13,021 nt of DNA. It comes from a bacterium (lineage in GTDB: Bacteria > Bacteroidota > Bacteroidia > Bacteroidales > Muribaculaceae). Both the position numbers and the translations under genes were made by a program. Under the pieces are notes generated by a model. It did no database searches. It was not told where the DNA came from and was given only the letters and a program-made list of their open reading frames with translations. Location of the stretch: the NCBI GenBank assembly GCA_004559845.1, contig SFWW01000077.1, positions 1 to 13,021 of the forward strand, read 5' to 3'. The number at the start of each line of letters is the position of its first letter. The stretch's first letter is position 1. Positions 5,998 to 12,927 of this stretch are shown in pieces.

Positions 5998-6927
5998 TTA
6001 TTTTTTTACGCGGTTGATGACGTAGATGCCGCTGGCGGCGAGCACGGCGGCAAGGGCGTATTTCCAATAAAAGGGCTCGCCAAGGCAGGCACAACTGCTC
6101 ACGGCACCAATCACGGGAATGAGCGAATTGAAAATCGCTACTTTCCCCACCGAATTGCAACTGAGCAATTTGTTGTAGAGTCCGAACCCAATTGTGGATA
6201 TGGCAATGAGCATCAACAAAATGCACATTCCCCATGGCGTGACCACGGCAAGGGAGCCCCCTGCCAGTATGCCCGGAATGGCAAGCATCACTCCGCCTAA
6301 GAGCAGACTGTGGCCGGTGCCCACCCACACGTCGATGTGGCATTTCATGTTGCGGGTCATCAATCCTGCCACTGCCGAACAAAGTGCATTGCCGATAATC
6401 ATGCCGTCGCCAAGCCAAGTGAATGAGCCGCTGTCGGCTCCACCCATATTGAGCGCCATAATGCCCACAAATCCCAGCACACAGCCTGCCACCTTGCTAC
6501 CGGTGAGGCGGTCGGTGGAGGGATACACGGCGCAAGCCAGCAACACCAAGGCAAACACACTCAGCGAATTGAGTATGGCAGCGCGCGAACCGGCGCTATG
6601 CGATAGCCCGATGTAGAAGCAGGCATAGTGGATGGCGGTGTTGAGTAGGGCAAACACGAGTATCCACGCCCGGCCGCGTGGTCCGGTGCGCATCCTAAAT
6701 TCCCGATGCGTGGCTTTTGCCATCAGCAAAATCAGTAAGCCCGAAATGGCAAACCGCACGCCGGCAAATAGCATCTTGCTTCCCGTTTGGCTGGCGGTGA
6801 TGCCAAATTCGGCAAACCCGAGTTTGATAAGCGGATAAGCCCATCCCCATGCAAAGGCGGCGGTAAATGCCAGCACCGCTACCCAAAGCGGCTGTTGCCA
6901 AATGCTTTTTTGCTTCGATGGGTTCAT
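5998..6927 (-). CDS. EamA/DMT-superfamily transporter, about 309 aa
   Basis: A highly hydrophobic protein with about ten membrane helices, arranged as two EamA repeats. The first repeat spans roughly residues 10-145 (note FAWGWAYPLIKLGF in the first helix) and the second 150-305 (ending GEPFYWKYALAAVLAASGIYVINR, a typical EamA ending). Members of this drug/metabolite transporter superfamily export or import amino acids, nucleosides or other small metabolites; the substrate cannot be read from sequence. I chose the ATG at 6927; a GTG at 6933 directly after the upstream stop would add two residues. The gene is coupled to the DUF486 gene before it and probably shares its promoter. No convincing minus-strand terminator follows the TAA at 5998. 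Confidence 0.88.
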   Translation of the reverse strand: MNPSKQKSIWQQPLWVAVLAFTAAFAWGWAYPLIKLGFAEFGITASQTGSKMLFAGVRFAISGLLILLMAKATHREFRMRTGPRGRAWILVFALLNTAIHYACFYIGLSHSAGSRAAILNSLSVFALVLLACAVYPSTDRLTGSKVAGCVLGFVGIMALNMGGADSGSFTWLGDGMIIGNALCSAVAGLMTRNMKCHIDVWVGTGHSLLLGGVMLAIPGILAGGSLAVVTPWGMCILLMLIAISTIGFGLYNKLLSCNSVGKVAIFNSLIPVIGAVSSCACLGEPFYWKYALAAVLAASGIYVINRVKK

Positions 6928-6933
6928 GGTCAC

Positions 6934-7329
6934 TTACATTTTTTCCGTGTCGAGAAAAGCAAAGCCCACGGCGGCTATCAAAAGCAAAAACGCCACAAAA
7001 TGGTTCCAATGCAAACTCTCGCCTTTGAAAAATAGTGTCACGAAAAGGGTGAACACACTCAGGGTGATCACCTCTTGAATGATTTTTAGCTGCATCAGCG
7101 AAAACGGACCGCCATTGCCGGCAAATCCAATGCGATTGGCTGGCACCATAAAGCAATATTCCAGCAATGCAATCCCCCACGACACCAATATCACCACCAC
7201 CAATGGCCAATGTGTGGAGATGCCGGAGTTTTGCAATTTCAAGTGGCCATACCAGGCAAAGGTCATAAATGTGTTGGAAATCACCAACAAACCTATCGTG
7301 AGGAGTGCAGCAGTGAGCGATGACATCAT
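6934..7329 (-). CDS. DMT-family protein of the DUF486 type, 131 aa
   Basis: Four predicted membrane helices (about residues 5-25, 40-60, 84-103 and 110-127). The composition and motifs fit the DUF486 family: FMTFAWYGHLK after the first helix, SWGIALLEYCFMVPANRIG in the second, and LQLKIIQEV-like QLKIIQEVITL in the third. DUF486 proteins are half-size relatives of DMT transporters with no firm function and may work as dimers. The next gene, a full-length EamA transporter, begins within 6 bases, which suggests translational coupling. Two adjacent ATGs (7329 and 7326) could serve as start. A promoter lies about 35 bases upstream. Confidence 0.85.
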   Translation of the reverse strand: MMSSLTAALLTIGLLVISNTFMTFAWYGHLKLQNSGISTHWPLVVVILVSWGIALLEYCFMVPANRIGFAGNGGPFSLMQLKIIQEVITLSVFTLFVTLFFKGESLHWNHFVAFLLLIAAVGFAFLDTEKM

Positions 7330-7362
7330 ATTATAAACAGATTATTTTGAAAATTTCGCCTG

Positions 7363-7396
7363 CAAAGTTACAACTTTTTTCGCTACCACCCACAAA
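7363..7396 (-). promoter_or_regulatory. Promoter of the DUF486-EamA operon
   Basis: TAACTTTG (7363-7370, minus strand) matches the -7 consensus. TTTG at 7393-7396 is 22 bases upstream, slightly longer than usual. It sits between the yaaA stop (7401) and the DUF486 start (7329), giving that pair its own unit. No terminator was seen after yaaA. Confidence 0.55.
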
Positions 7397-7400
7397 ATCA

Positions 7401-8141
7401 CTAACCCTTTACGTACTGAAATTCCTCGTTAGCATAGGTGAAGCCTTCGTAGGCGAAATCTTTCAGTTGGTGGATGTCGGTCATTCGGTGGGTAATCACA
7501 TAGCGGGTCATGGCTCCTCGGCAGGCTTTTGCCCACACGGCTTGCACTTTGGGTATGCCTTGACCATTGCGCACCAAAAATTGGGGCTGCACCACCGTCA
7601 CCTCCTTGCACACTTGCTTCCAGTGGAAAAGTTGTTCGTACTCGGTGGTGGAAAGGTGGAGCAAGATGCCATCGTCGGCTTTCACACTTTGGATAAGCAT
7701 GTCGGTGAGGCGCGATTTCCAAAAGTGGTGGATGGGGCGGTCGTCGGTTAGTTCCAATGCCACGGTGTGCTCCATGCGGTAGGGCACGATGCCGTCCATT
7801 GGGCGGAGTAGCCCATACAAAAAACACGTAATCCACAGGTGCTGCTGTGCATATTGCAAATCGTCGGCGCTGAGCGTGGCGGCATTCAGATGCTTGTAGG
7901 CGTGGCCATTATAGGCAAAAATGGCTGGCATGGCTTGGGCAAGGAGAAAATCTCGGTAGCGGTGCCAATTTTCTATAGCAATGGGGGCACTGCATTTGAG
8001 CATGCGCTGCAGCATCGCCACATCGGCTTGCGCCATTTCGGTGGCAATGGCACGGGCTTCGGTAAGGAAATGCGGCTCGGTCCACGGCTCTTGTGCCGAG
8101 GATTCGTGCATGATTTTGGCATTGGCGAGGAGCACTTGCAT
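7401..8141 (-). CDS. yaaA: YaaA/UPF0246 family peroxide-stress protein, 246 aa
   Basis: The protein shows family landmarks: PAIFAYNGHAYKHLNA (about residues 72-87, the YNG..Y..L motif), LYGLLRPMDGIVPYRMEH (about 108-125), STTEYEQLF, and the C-terminal FAYEGFTY. Length is close to E. coli YaaA. In E. coli, YaaA lowers intracellular free iron during peroxide stress and has a DNA-binding fold; the exact biochemistry remains unclear. The gene follows a nitroreductase with a 25-base gap and no terminator, so cotranscription is likely. The pairing with a flavin oxidoreductase is compatible with a redox role but does not prove it. Confidence 0.88.
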   Translation of the reverse strand: MQVLLANAKIMHESSAQEPWTEPHFLTEARAIATEMAQADVAMLQRMLKCSAPIAIENWHRYRDFLLAQAMPAIFAYNGHAYKHLNAATLSADDLQYAQQHLWITCFLYGLLRPMDGIVPYRMEHTVALELTDDRPIHHFWKSRLTDMLIQSVKADDGILLHLSTTEYEQLFHWKQVCKEVTVVQPQFLVRNGQGIPKVQAVWAKACRGAMTRYVITHRMTDIHQLKDFAYEGFTYANEEFQYVKG

Positions 8142-8166
8142 AGGCGTTCGATGGGGTGGGGGAGGG

Positions 8167-8688
8167 CTATTTTGCCCAAATCACATAATCCGATTTGCGT
8201 GGCGACTGCGGTTTGGGTTCGCCGTCGGCATAGCCCAAGATGCAAAATCCGATGCCTTCATACGCATCGCTCACGCCCAGTTGGCGAAGGATCTCGCACC
8301 CATCTTCGCGTTCGAAAGTTTCTTTTGCACGATGTATCCAGCATGCCCCCAGCCCTAAGCTATGTGCCGCAAGCATCATATTTGCCATCACGAGCGAACC
8401 ATCATACACGCGAGTGCGCACCGATGCCTTGGCAAGCACGGCAAGCACCACCGGCGCGCCGTAAAAGGGGTCGGTATCGGTGCCGAGAATTTCGGCATTG
8501 ATGGCGCTCAACCGATTGCGAAGCGCCACGTTGGTGATGGCAATAATGATGGGCGATTGGCTATTCATGCCGGTGGGCGCATAAGTGCCGGCTTCCACCA
8601 CAGCCGCTATCAGACCGGGATCCACTTCTGTGGGCAAATACTTTTTCACGCTGCGGCGTGAAATAATGTTGCGAATAATTGAATTCAT
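8167..8688 (-). CDS. Nitroreductase-family FMN oxidoreductase, about 173 aa
   Basis: Begins with the family's FMN-phosphate-binding RRSVKKY (residues 11-17 from the ATG at 8688). It continues with the AGTYAPTGMNSQ region that lines the flavin, and DGSLVMANMMLAAHSLGLGACWIH in the second half, then a short GEPKPQSPRKSDYVIW tail. The length of about 173 residues is the small single-domain class. Such enzymes use NAD(P)H to reduce nitro compounds, quinones or other acceptors as FMN dimers in the cytoplasm; the natural substrate is unknown. An upstream in-frame ATG (8703) would add five residues (MQHTT). I prefer 8688 because the family motif then sits at the usual distance. It is sandwiched between the esterase and yaaA with short gaps, probably one operon. 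Confidence 0.88.
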   Translation of the reverse strand: MNSIIRNIISRRSVKKYLPTEVDPGLIAAVVEAGTYAPTGMNSQSPIIIAITNVALRNRLSAINAEILGTDTDPFYGAPVVLAVLAKASVRTRVYDGSLVMANMMLAAHSLGLGACWIHRAKETFEREDGCEILRQLGVSDAYEGIGFCILGYADGEPKPQSPRKSDYVIWAK

Positions 8689-8739
8689 GGTTGTATGTTG
8701 CATTTATTGAATGTGTAATAGCAATAGCATCCCCCACCG

Positions 8740-10068
8740 CTATCCTTGACCCTGCGAAGCGGGGCGTGTGCCGCCCACGGGGGCTTTCACGCGAAATGGA
8801 CGACTGTAGAAATGCTGGGCATCGTCGACCAGAATCACGGCATTGTTGTCGATTTTGATGCTTTTCCAGGTGGTGTGTTTGCCCGGATTTGGCAGTGTAA
8901 CGATGCCGCGCACGCGCCCGTTTTGGTCGCAAATTTGAATGCCGGCATTGGTCACAACCCACAAATTTCCGTCGCCATCAAATTCCATCGGACCGATTTC
9001 GAGCAGCGAATTGTCGAAACTGTGTAGCCAATAGAAGGGCTGTTCGTACATATTTCTGCCATCATCCACCACCACTTGATTCAAGCAATTGCTGCCTTTA
9101 GCCACTTTCACGCCCAAACTCATATCGGGGTAATACACCATATTGCCCCACGAACCCGGCATTTTCACCGGCGCATCGAGCGCCTCCCATTCGCTATCGG
9201 GCACGAGGATGGAGGCAAACAAATCGTTTTGTGTAGCGCCGGGCACAATGTCGGCAGGCCATCCCTGCCACATCCACTCCATCACCCATGGGAAGATTTC
9301 GGTGGCACGCCGAGCGTTATGGCCGCTATCGCTCCAATCGTATTTTGTGGTGTAGCCGGCAAAATCAAGCGCCGACGCCAGCATTTGGTTGCCTTCCCAC
9401 CAGCTGCCGAAGAGCGGATTCCAAGCGTCGGCGGAGCCATCTTGCAGGCACACCTTCAGCGCTCGAGGTTCGCCTTTGCGCACCAATAGCGGTACCTCGT
9501 GACCGCCACGCATACTCACAAAAGTGCCCACGCCGCTAAACACGCGCGAAAACAAATCCGGCCTGTGCCACGCTGCCATAAATGCCGCTATGCCGCCACT
9601 GCTAAGCCCGAATATCATGTGGTCTTCGGTGTGCTTGGAGATGCGAATGGCATGGCCTTTTCCATCCGAAAGCGTCTGCACTTCCGGAAGCACTTCCGTT
9701 TCCAAAAATTCTGCAAAATCCGGAGAAATGCGGTCAAACTCGTTGCTGCGATTGTAGCGAACCACTGTGCCGGTGGCATCTTTAATGACGCCCGGTTGCA
9801 AAAACACCCCTATCGTGACCGGCATCTTGCCTTGAACAATCAGCGTGTCGATTACCGTGGGCGCATTGCACAGCACCCCGTCGAGACCCACCAACAAGCA
9901 AGCCGGCTCTTCGCCGGTGTATTGATCGGGCACATACACTTGCAGGGTGTGCACCGTGCCGGGGTATATTTTCGAATCAGTGAGCGTGTCGGAAATTAAA
10001 ATATGCTTGCCCGCAACCAACACAGCCACTTGCGCAAGCATCAAAAATAGAATTACAATACGTTTCAT
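8740..10068 (-). CDS. Secreted alpha/beta-hydrolase (esterase-like) with SMP-30-like C-terminal segment, 442 aa
   Basis: Residues 1-20 form a signal peptide. Residues 38-270 look like a Fes/esterase-D type alpha/beta hydrolase. The nucleophile elbow is GLSSG (154-158, Ser156) and the catalytic His is probably His250 in DSGHNAR. An Asp near 210-214 (LQDGSAD) is a candidate acid. RYNRSNEFD (104-112) resembles the family's arginine/acidic motif before the elbow. The C-terminal 90 residues contain PMEFDGDGNLWVVTNAGIQICD, typical of one blade of SMP-30/gluconolactonase propellers, but far too short for a full propeller. The protein probably acts in the periplasm on a carbohydrate ester or siderophore-like compound; the substrate is not known. 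It leads an apparent operon with the nitroreductase and yaaA, and a -7 box lies just upstream. Confidence 0.83.
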   Translation of the reverse strand: MKRIVILFLMLAQVAVLVAGKHILISDTLTDSKIYPGTVHTLQVYVPDQYTGEEPACLLVGLDGVLCNAPTVIDTLIVQGKMPVTIGVFLQPGVIKDATGTVVRYNRSNEFDRISPDFAEFLETEVLPEVQTLSDGKGHAIRISKHTEDHMIFGLSSGGIAAFMAAWHRPDLFSRVFSGVGTFVSMRGGHEVPLLVRKGEPRALKVCLQDGSADAWNPLFGSWWEGNQMLASALDFAGYTTKYDWSDSGHNARRATEIFPWVMEWMWQGWPADIVPGATQNDLFASILVPDSEWEALDAPVKMPGSWGNMVYYPDMSLGVKVAKGSNCLNQVVVDDGRNMYEQPFYWLHSFDNSLLEIGPMEFDGDGNLWVVTNAGIQICDQNGRVRGIVTLPNPGKHTTWKSIKIDNNAVILVDDAQHFYSRPFRVKAPVGGTRPASQGQG

Positions 10069-10096
10069 CGCCTTCTAAAAAATAATGATACAGTTG

Positions 10097-10104
10097 CAAA
10101 ATTA
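10097..10104 (-). promoter_or_regulatory. -7 box upstream of the esterase operon
   Basis: TAATTTTG on the minus strand matches the -7 consensus and lies 28 bases before the ATG at 10068. No TTTG occurs at the right distance upstream, only a GT-rich stretch. The region from here to 10317 has no other feature I can support. Confidence 0.5.
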
Positions 10105-10317
10105 CAACTTTTTCACCACCCACACCACAGAAAGCCCCCGGAAAATCACACTCTCACCATAGTTCTTTCATTTAAAAACGGATATGATTGCCCGCTTTTG
10201 TGACGTGCAACGAAAATAAAGCCGCCTCCGCCGAAAATAACCACGCCTACCACAAAAAAACTACAGCATCGTATGGAAGGTAGGCACATGCCTCTGCCAT
10301 GTAATCCCTGAGCACCT

Positions 10318-10366
10318 CACTATCAGACAGCGCATTAAATGTAGGGGCGCAATATTTTGCGCCCGC
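10318..10366. repeat. Intergenic repeat module 2, copy A
   Basis: A 49-base sequence identical at 48 positions to 12776-12824 (only TATCAGACAG versus TATCATACAG differs). It ends in a perfect 8-bp hairpin, GGGCGCAA TATT TTGCGCCC (10345-10364). Reading frames that cross it are chance frames of the repeat. Confidence 0.85.
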
Positions 10367-10430
10367 ACAAGAGGCTGAATCCTTTCTTGGCAGCGGCTCC
10401 ATCACAGCCATGGCCCCACCTGCACCTGTC

Positions 10431-10512
10431 CACGAACATGATTTTATCCTGCAAGCTATAGGCGTAGTTTTTTTTCGGCGAAGCCGACTTTTTGTTCTCT
10501 TCCATCCCACTC
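10431..10512. repeat. Intergenic repeat module 1, copy A
   Basis: Similar to 12696-12770: both contain CCTGCAAGC.ATAG.CGT, a T tract, GCGAAGCCGA, a second T tract and TTCCATC.CACT. The segment includes TCGGC GAA GCCGA followed by CTTTTTG, which could be a weak plus-strand terminator. The remaining spacer to 10677 holds only small hairpins (10550-10564; 10624-10640, CGCCAT/ATGGCG) and a TTAAATGTA (10566-10574) resembling the core of module 2. Confidence 0.65.
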
Positions 10513-10677
10513 AACACCATCCCTCCGAACTTTACCAAATCAAGTAGCCGCTATCAAAAATAGCCTTAAATGTAAGAGCCGTGTACTCTCACCGTGGTTT
10601 TGCACCCTTGCCCTCGCCAAACCCGCCATAGCAGATGGCGTATTGTGGACAAGCGAAAGGCGCAGCCTGAAGCGCAA

Positions 10678-11163
10678 TTAACCCTTTTCAGCAAGGTGGG
10701 TGGCAAAGATGCGGCAGGCGCATTCCACGAGTGCAGGGCAGGGGCGTGCGCGATAGTAGTCGGCGGTGCGTTCGCCGGGGCGTGGCGGCTCAATCTTGCC
10801 GGTGCGCAATCCAAGAAGAGTGGCGCAAATCATGGAATCGTTTTCCGCTTCAAAGGCTTTCCCCAATTGCTGCACGAGGGCATAATTGCGTGTGCGTGCT
10901 TCCATATTGCCCGGTTCGGGATTGCCGTTTTCCAATCCGGCGAGCATAAACATACCCGTCACGGCGCCGCACGTCATGCGCATGCGTCCCATACCGCCGC
11001 CAAACGATGCGGCAATGCGCAGCAAAGTGTCGGCATCATGTTCGGGAAAAAGGTCGGCAAAGGCTGCCACCACGGCTTGCGCACAATTGTAGCCTTGCAT
11101 AAAAAATTGCTTGCCGGCTTGAGCGCGTGCTTCAATATCGATTTTAGCGGATTTCAACGTCAT
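10678..11163 (-). CDS. C_GCAxxG_C_C family protein, 161 aa
   Basis: Family recognised from GYNCAQAVVAAF (24-35, Cys27), SFGGGMGRMRMTCGAVTG (53-70, Cys65) and later cysteines at 113, 142, 148 and 150 in RPCPALVECAC. This is the usual cysteine pattern of the family, which is thought to be a redox or metal-binding protein but has no settled reaction. The length is typical. There is no signal peptide or membrane helix, so it is cytoplasmic. It begins 9 bases after the glycosyltransferase stop and is therefore probably cotranscribed with it, though nothing in the sequences links their functions. No strong terminator follows. Confidence 0.85.
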   Translation of the reverse strand: MTLKSAKIDIEARAQAGKQFFMQGYNCAQAVVAAFADLFPEHDADTLLRIAASFGGGMGRMRMTCGAVTGMFMLAGLENGNPEPGNMEARTRNYALVQQLGKAFEAENDSMICATLLGLRTGKIEPPRPGERTADYYRARPCPALVECACRIFATHLAEKG

Positions 11164-11172
11164 AGGGGGCGA

Positions 11173-12315
11173 TTATTTTTTTTCAAATTTTTTTGCTCTC
11201 ACTTCACGATAGAGCGTTTCCAATTCTTGTGCCATGCGTTGGGAGGTGAATTTCTGTTTTTGCTTTTGCGCAGCATCGAGCAAGGCTTGGCGGTCGGGAC
11301 CCAATGCGCGTTGCAGCACTTGAGCCAACTCTTGTGCGGAATCGGGATGGAAATAGAGCGCGGCATCGCCTCCAAATTCTTCCATACACGAGCCCGTGGC
11401 TGCCACCACCGGCACTCCGGTTTCGAAGCATCGCAAAATGGAGAGCGAGGCACATTCGTAGCGCGATGGCACACACACCACACTTGCCAAGCGAAACACC
11501 GTGGGCATGGCAATAGGATTGATTTCCTTGATGCGCACAATGCGGTCTTTCACACCCAGGTTCTCTGCCAAGTGTATCAGGTGGGTGAAGTAATCGTTTT
11601 TATGACCCACCACCACTAAATTGATGTCTTCTTGAGCGAGCAGCGGCAGGGCTTCCACCACTTTTTCCAAATTATGGCGCGAGTCGAAATTGCCCACGGC
11701 AAGAATGAATTTTTTTGGCAAATTATTAGCCTCGCGTTGGGCTTCGAGCAGTTGCTCCGACGCATTGACAGTGTAATAGTTTTCACACACCGGCATAATC
11801 ACCCGCACCTTATCGTGTGGCACACCATACAATTCGCAAATTTCCTTTTTGCTAAATTCACTCATCGCCACAATGGCATCGGCATGCTTGAGGTGGGCAC
11901 GGAGTTTGCTATCTATGCGGTGCCGGCGAAAATAGGAATAGTGCTCGGGGTAGTGGTGATGAAGCTGTGTGCCGAGGGTAATAACCGATGCCATAGCAGA
12001 GCGATGAATACCTTTCGGCAATGCACCAAACATACCGTGAAACACTTGCACGCCATGCCTTTTGCAACTTCTGAACACCATGCGCGAAGGCCAAATCCTA
12101 TCCAAGAGCGATTTGCAATGATATGATTTGCGGTGCACCGACGGCTGAACGAGCAGTTTGTTGACGCTCATGCCGTTGTTCTTGAAGTGAGAGGTGTAGA
12201 TAATGTAGTGATTATGAGGATAGTATTGAGTGAGCGATTCCAGCGTCAGGCTTGCATAATGCGATAAGCCTCCCGCATGCTCAAACATATATTTTGCGTC
12301 GTAACCTATTACCAT
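11173..12315 (-). CDS. Divergent family-4 glycosyltransferase (GT-B fold), 380 aa
   Basis: A GT-B protein with a glycine-rich N-terminal loop (EHAGGLSHY, 12-20), the linker AIVAMSEFSKKEICELYGVPHDKVRVI (147-173), the second-domain start ILAVGNFDSRHNLEKVVEAL (204-223), and VPVVAATGSCMEEFGGDAALYF (301-322). These match GT4 enzymes that build polysaccharide or lipopolysaccharide from nucleotide sugars. Two conserved motifs are altered. The usual EX7E becomes E287-x7-R295 (PSRYECASLSILRC), and the common TIHDL acceptor-side motif reads TLGTQL (113-118). Activity may be absent or changed. It heads a two-gene unit with the C_GCAxxG_C_C protein. No other envelope-polysaccharide gene is nearby. Confidence 0.85.
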   Translation of the reverse strand: MVIGYDAKYMFEHAGGLSHYASLTLESLTQYYPHNHYIIYTSHFKNNGMSVNKLLVQPSVHRKSYHCKSLLDRIWPSRMVFRSCKRHGVQVFHGMFGALPKGIHRSAMASVITLGTQLHHHYPEHYSYFRRHRIDSKLRAHLKHADAIVAMSEFSKKEICELYGVPHDKVRVIMPVCENYYTVNASEQLLEAQREANNLPKKFILAVGNFDSRHNLEKVVEALPLLAQEDINLVVVGHKNDYFTHLIHLAENLGVKDRIVRIKEINPIAMPTVFRLASVVCVPSRYECASLSILRCFETGVPVVAATGSCMEEFGGDAALYFHPDSAQELAQVLQRALGPDRQALLDAAQKQKQKFTSQRMAQELETLYREVRAKKFEKK

Positions 12316-12358
12316 GATTGTGAGTGATAGATTTTTCCGGTAAATTTTTCAGGGCTTG

Positions 12359-12366
12359 CAAAGGTA
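12359..12366 (-). promoter_or_regulatory. -7 box upstream of the glycosyltransferase
   Basis: TACCTTTG on the minus strand matches the -7 consensus exactly and lies 43 bases before the ATG at 12315. The nearest TTG upstream is 23 bases away (12390-12392), so the -33 box is poor. It lies just downstream of a terminator, as expected for the start of a new unit. Confidence 0.5.
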
Positions 12367-12420
12367 TAAAAAAAATCATAACGCGAGCGCAATCTTTTGT
12401 GCTAATTTTTAGACAGATGC

Positions 12421-12458
12421 AAAAAAAGCACTTCCCACGCATCACTGCGGAGGAAGTG
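12421..12458 (-). terminator. Rho-independent terminator upstream of the glycosyltransferase
   Basis: The outer stem CACTTCC/GGAAGTG (12429-12435, 12452-12458) encloses an inner CGCA-tetraloop-TGCG. On the minus strand it is followed by C and seven T (12427-12421). It closes the short unit that begins near 12598. Confidence 0.85.
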
Positions 12459-12598
12459 GAAAATGAAAAATCACTCTTACAAACTTTGTGTGGTTTTTTT
12501 TGCAATGTATTGCCTAAATTAGGATAGAGCAGAGATTATAATAAATTTTCTCATCTTATACCTTATCAATAAAAGTTTCTCTTAACACATCAATTTTC
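12421..12598 (-). ncRNA. Orphan 180-base transcription unit (small RNA or gene-deletion scar)
   Basis: A perfect promoter (12604-12635) and a strong terminator (12421-12458) bound about 178 bases that contain no normal gene. The only frame worth noting starts at 12554 (ATG after AAGGTATAAG) and reads MRKFIIISALS, then stops at 12519-12521. That looks like the first residues of a signal peptide. The unit may therefore encode a small RNA, or be what is left after deletion of a short secreted-protein gene. Evidence is positional only; no known RNA family was recognised. Confidence 0.4.
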
Positions 12599-12603
12599 AA
12601 GCA

Positions 12604-12635
12604 CAAAGTTAATATCAAGAACAAATTAGTACAAA
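12604..12635 (-). promoter_or_regulatory. Bacteroidetes-type promoter of the orphan unit
   Basis: TTTG (12632-12635), a 20-base spacer, then TAACTTTG (12604-12611) on the minus strand: a full match to the -33/-7 consensus. The predicted start is near 12598. Confidence 0.72.
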
Positions 12636-12695
12636 TAAAGTAGACAAATCGTGAGATTTTCACGCCAAATCGGCAATTTCACCGACGAATCGATA

Positions 12696-12770
12696 TCCAC
12701 GATTTTGCCCTGCAAGCCATAGCCGTTTTTTTCCCGCGAAGCCGATTTTTCCCCCATTTCCATCTCACTG
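12696..12770. repeat. Intergenic repeat module 1, copy B
   Basis: Diverged copy of 10431-10512, sharing CCTGCAAGC.ATAG.CGT, T tracts around GCGAAGCCGA, and TTCCATC.CACT. Here it lies directly before module 2, whereas in copy A it lies after it. Confidence 0.65.
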
Positions 12771-12775
12771 CACCC

Positions 12776-12824
12776 CACTATCATACAGCGCATTAAATGT
12801 AGGGGCGCAATATTTTGCGCCCGC
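12776..12824. repeat. Intergenic repeat module 2, copy B
   Basis: Matches 10318-10366 at 48 of 49 bases, in the same orientation, and includes the same 8-bp GGGCGCAA/TTGCGCCC hairpin. Confidence 0.85.
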
Positions 12825-12840
12825 CCCTCAATACCCACAA

Positions 12841-12888
12841 TCCCCACATCCCCACATCCCCACATCCCCACATCCCCACATCCCCACC
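12841..12888. repeat. 8-bp tandem repeat (TCCCCACA)n
   Basis: Five exact TCCCCACA units followed by a sixth that differs at its last base. The strands are strongly biased (C/A against G/T). It is noncoding: it lies between the repeat modules and the insertion sequence, and its length could vary by slippage. Confidence 0.9.
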
Positions 12889-12927
12889 AAATCCCTCATC
12901 CATCCACCAGGTTGAATCTATTTGTCT

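Noticed and set aside
10247..10538. Overlapping minus-strand frames in the spacer upstream of the esterase
   Set aside because: They are made of repeat modules 1 and 2. Similar peptide fragments (KSAS..KN.Y.LQ.KI) appear at 12626-12871 only because the DNA is repeated.
10594..11619. Plus-strand open frame of 341 codons
   Set aside because: It crosses two well-identified minus-strand genes (C_GCAxxG_C_C protein and glycosyltransferase), is rich in His, Cys and Phe, and shows no domain.
12841..12888. CRISPR array
   Set aside because: The repeats are 8 bp, directly abutting and without spacers, and no cas gene is present.
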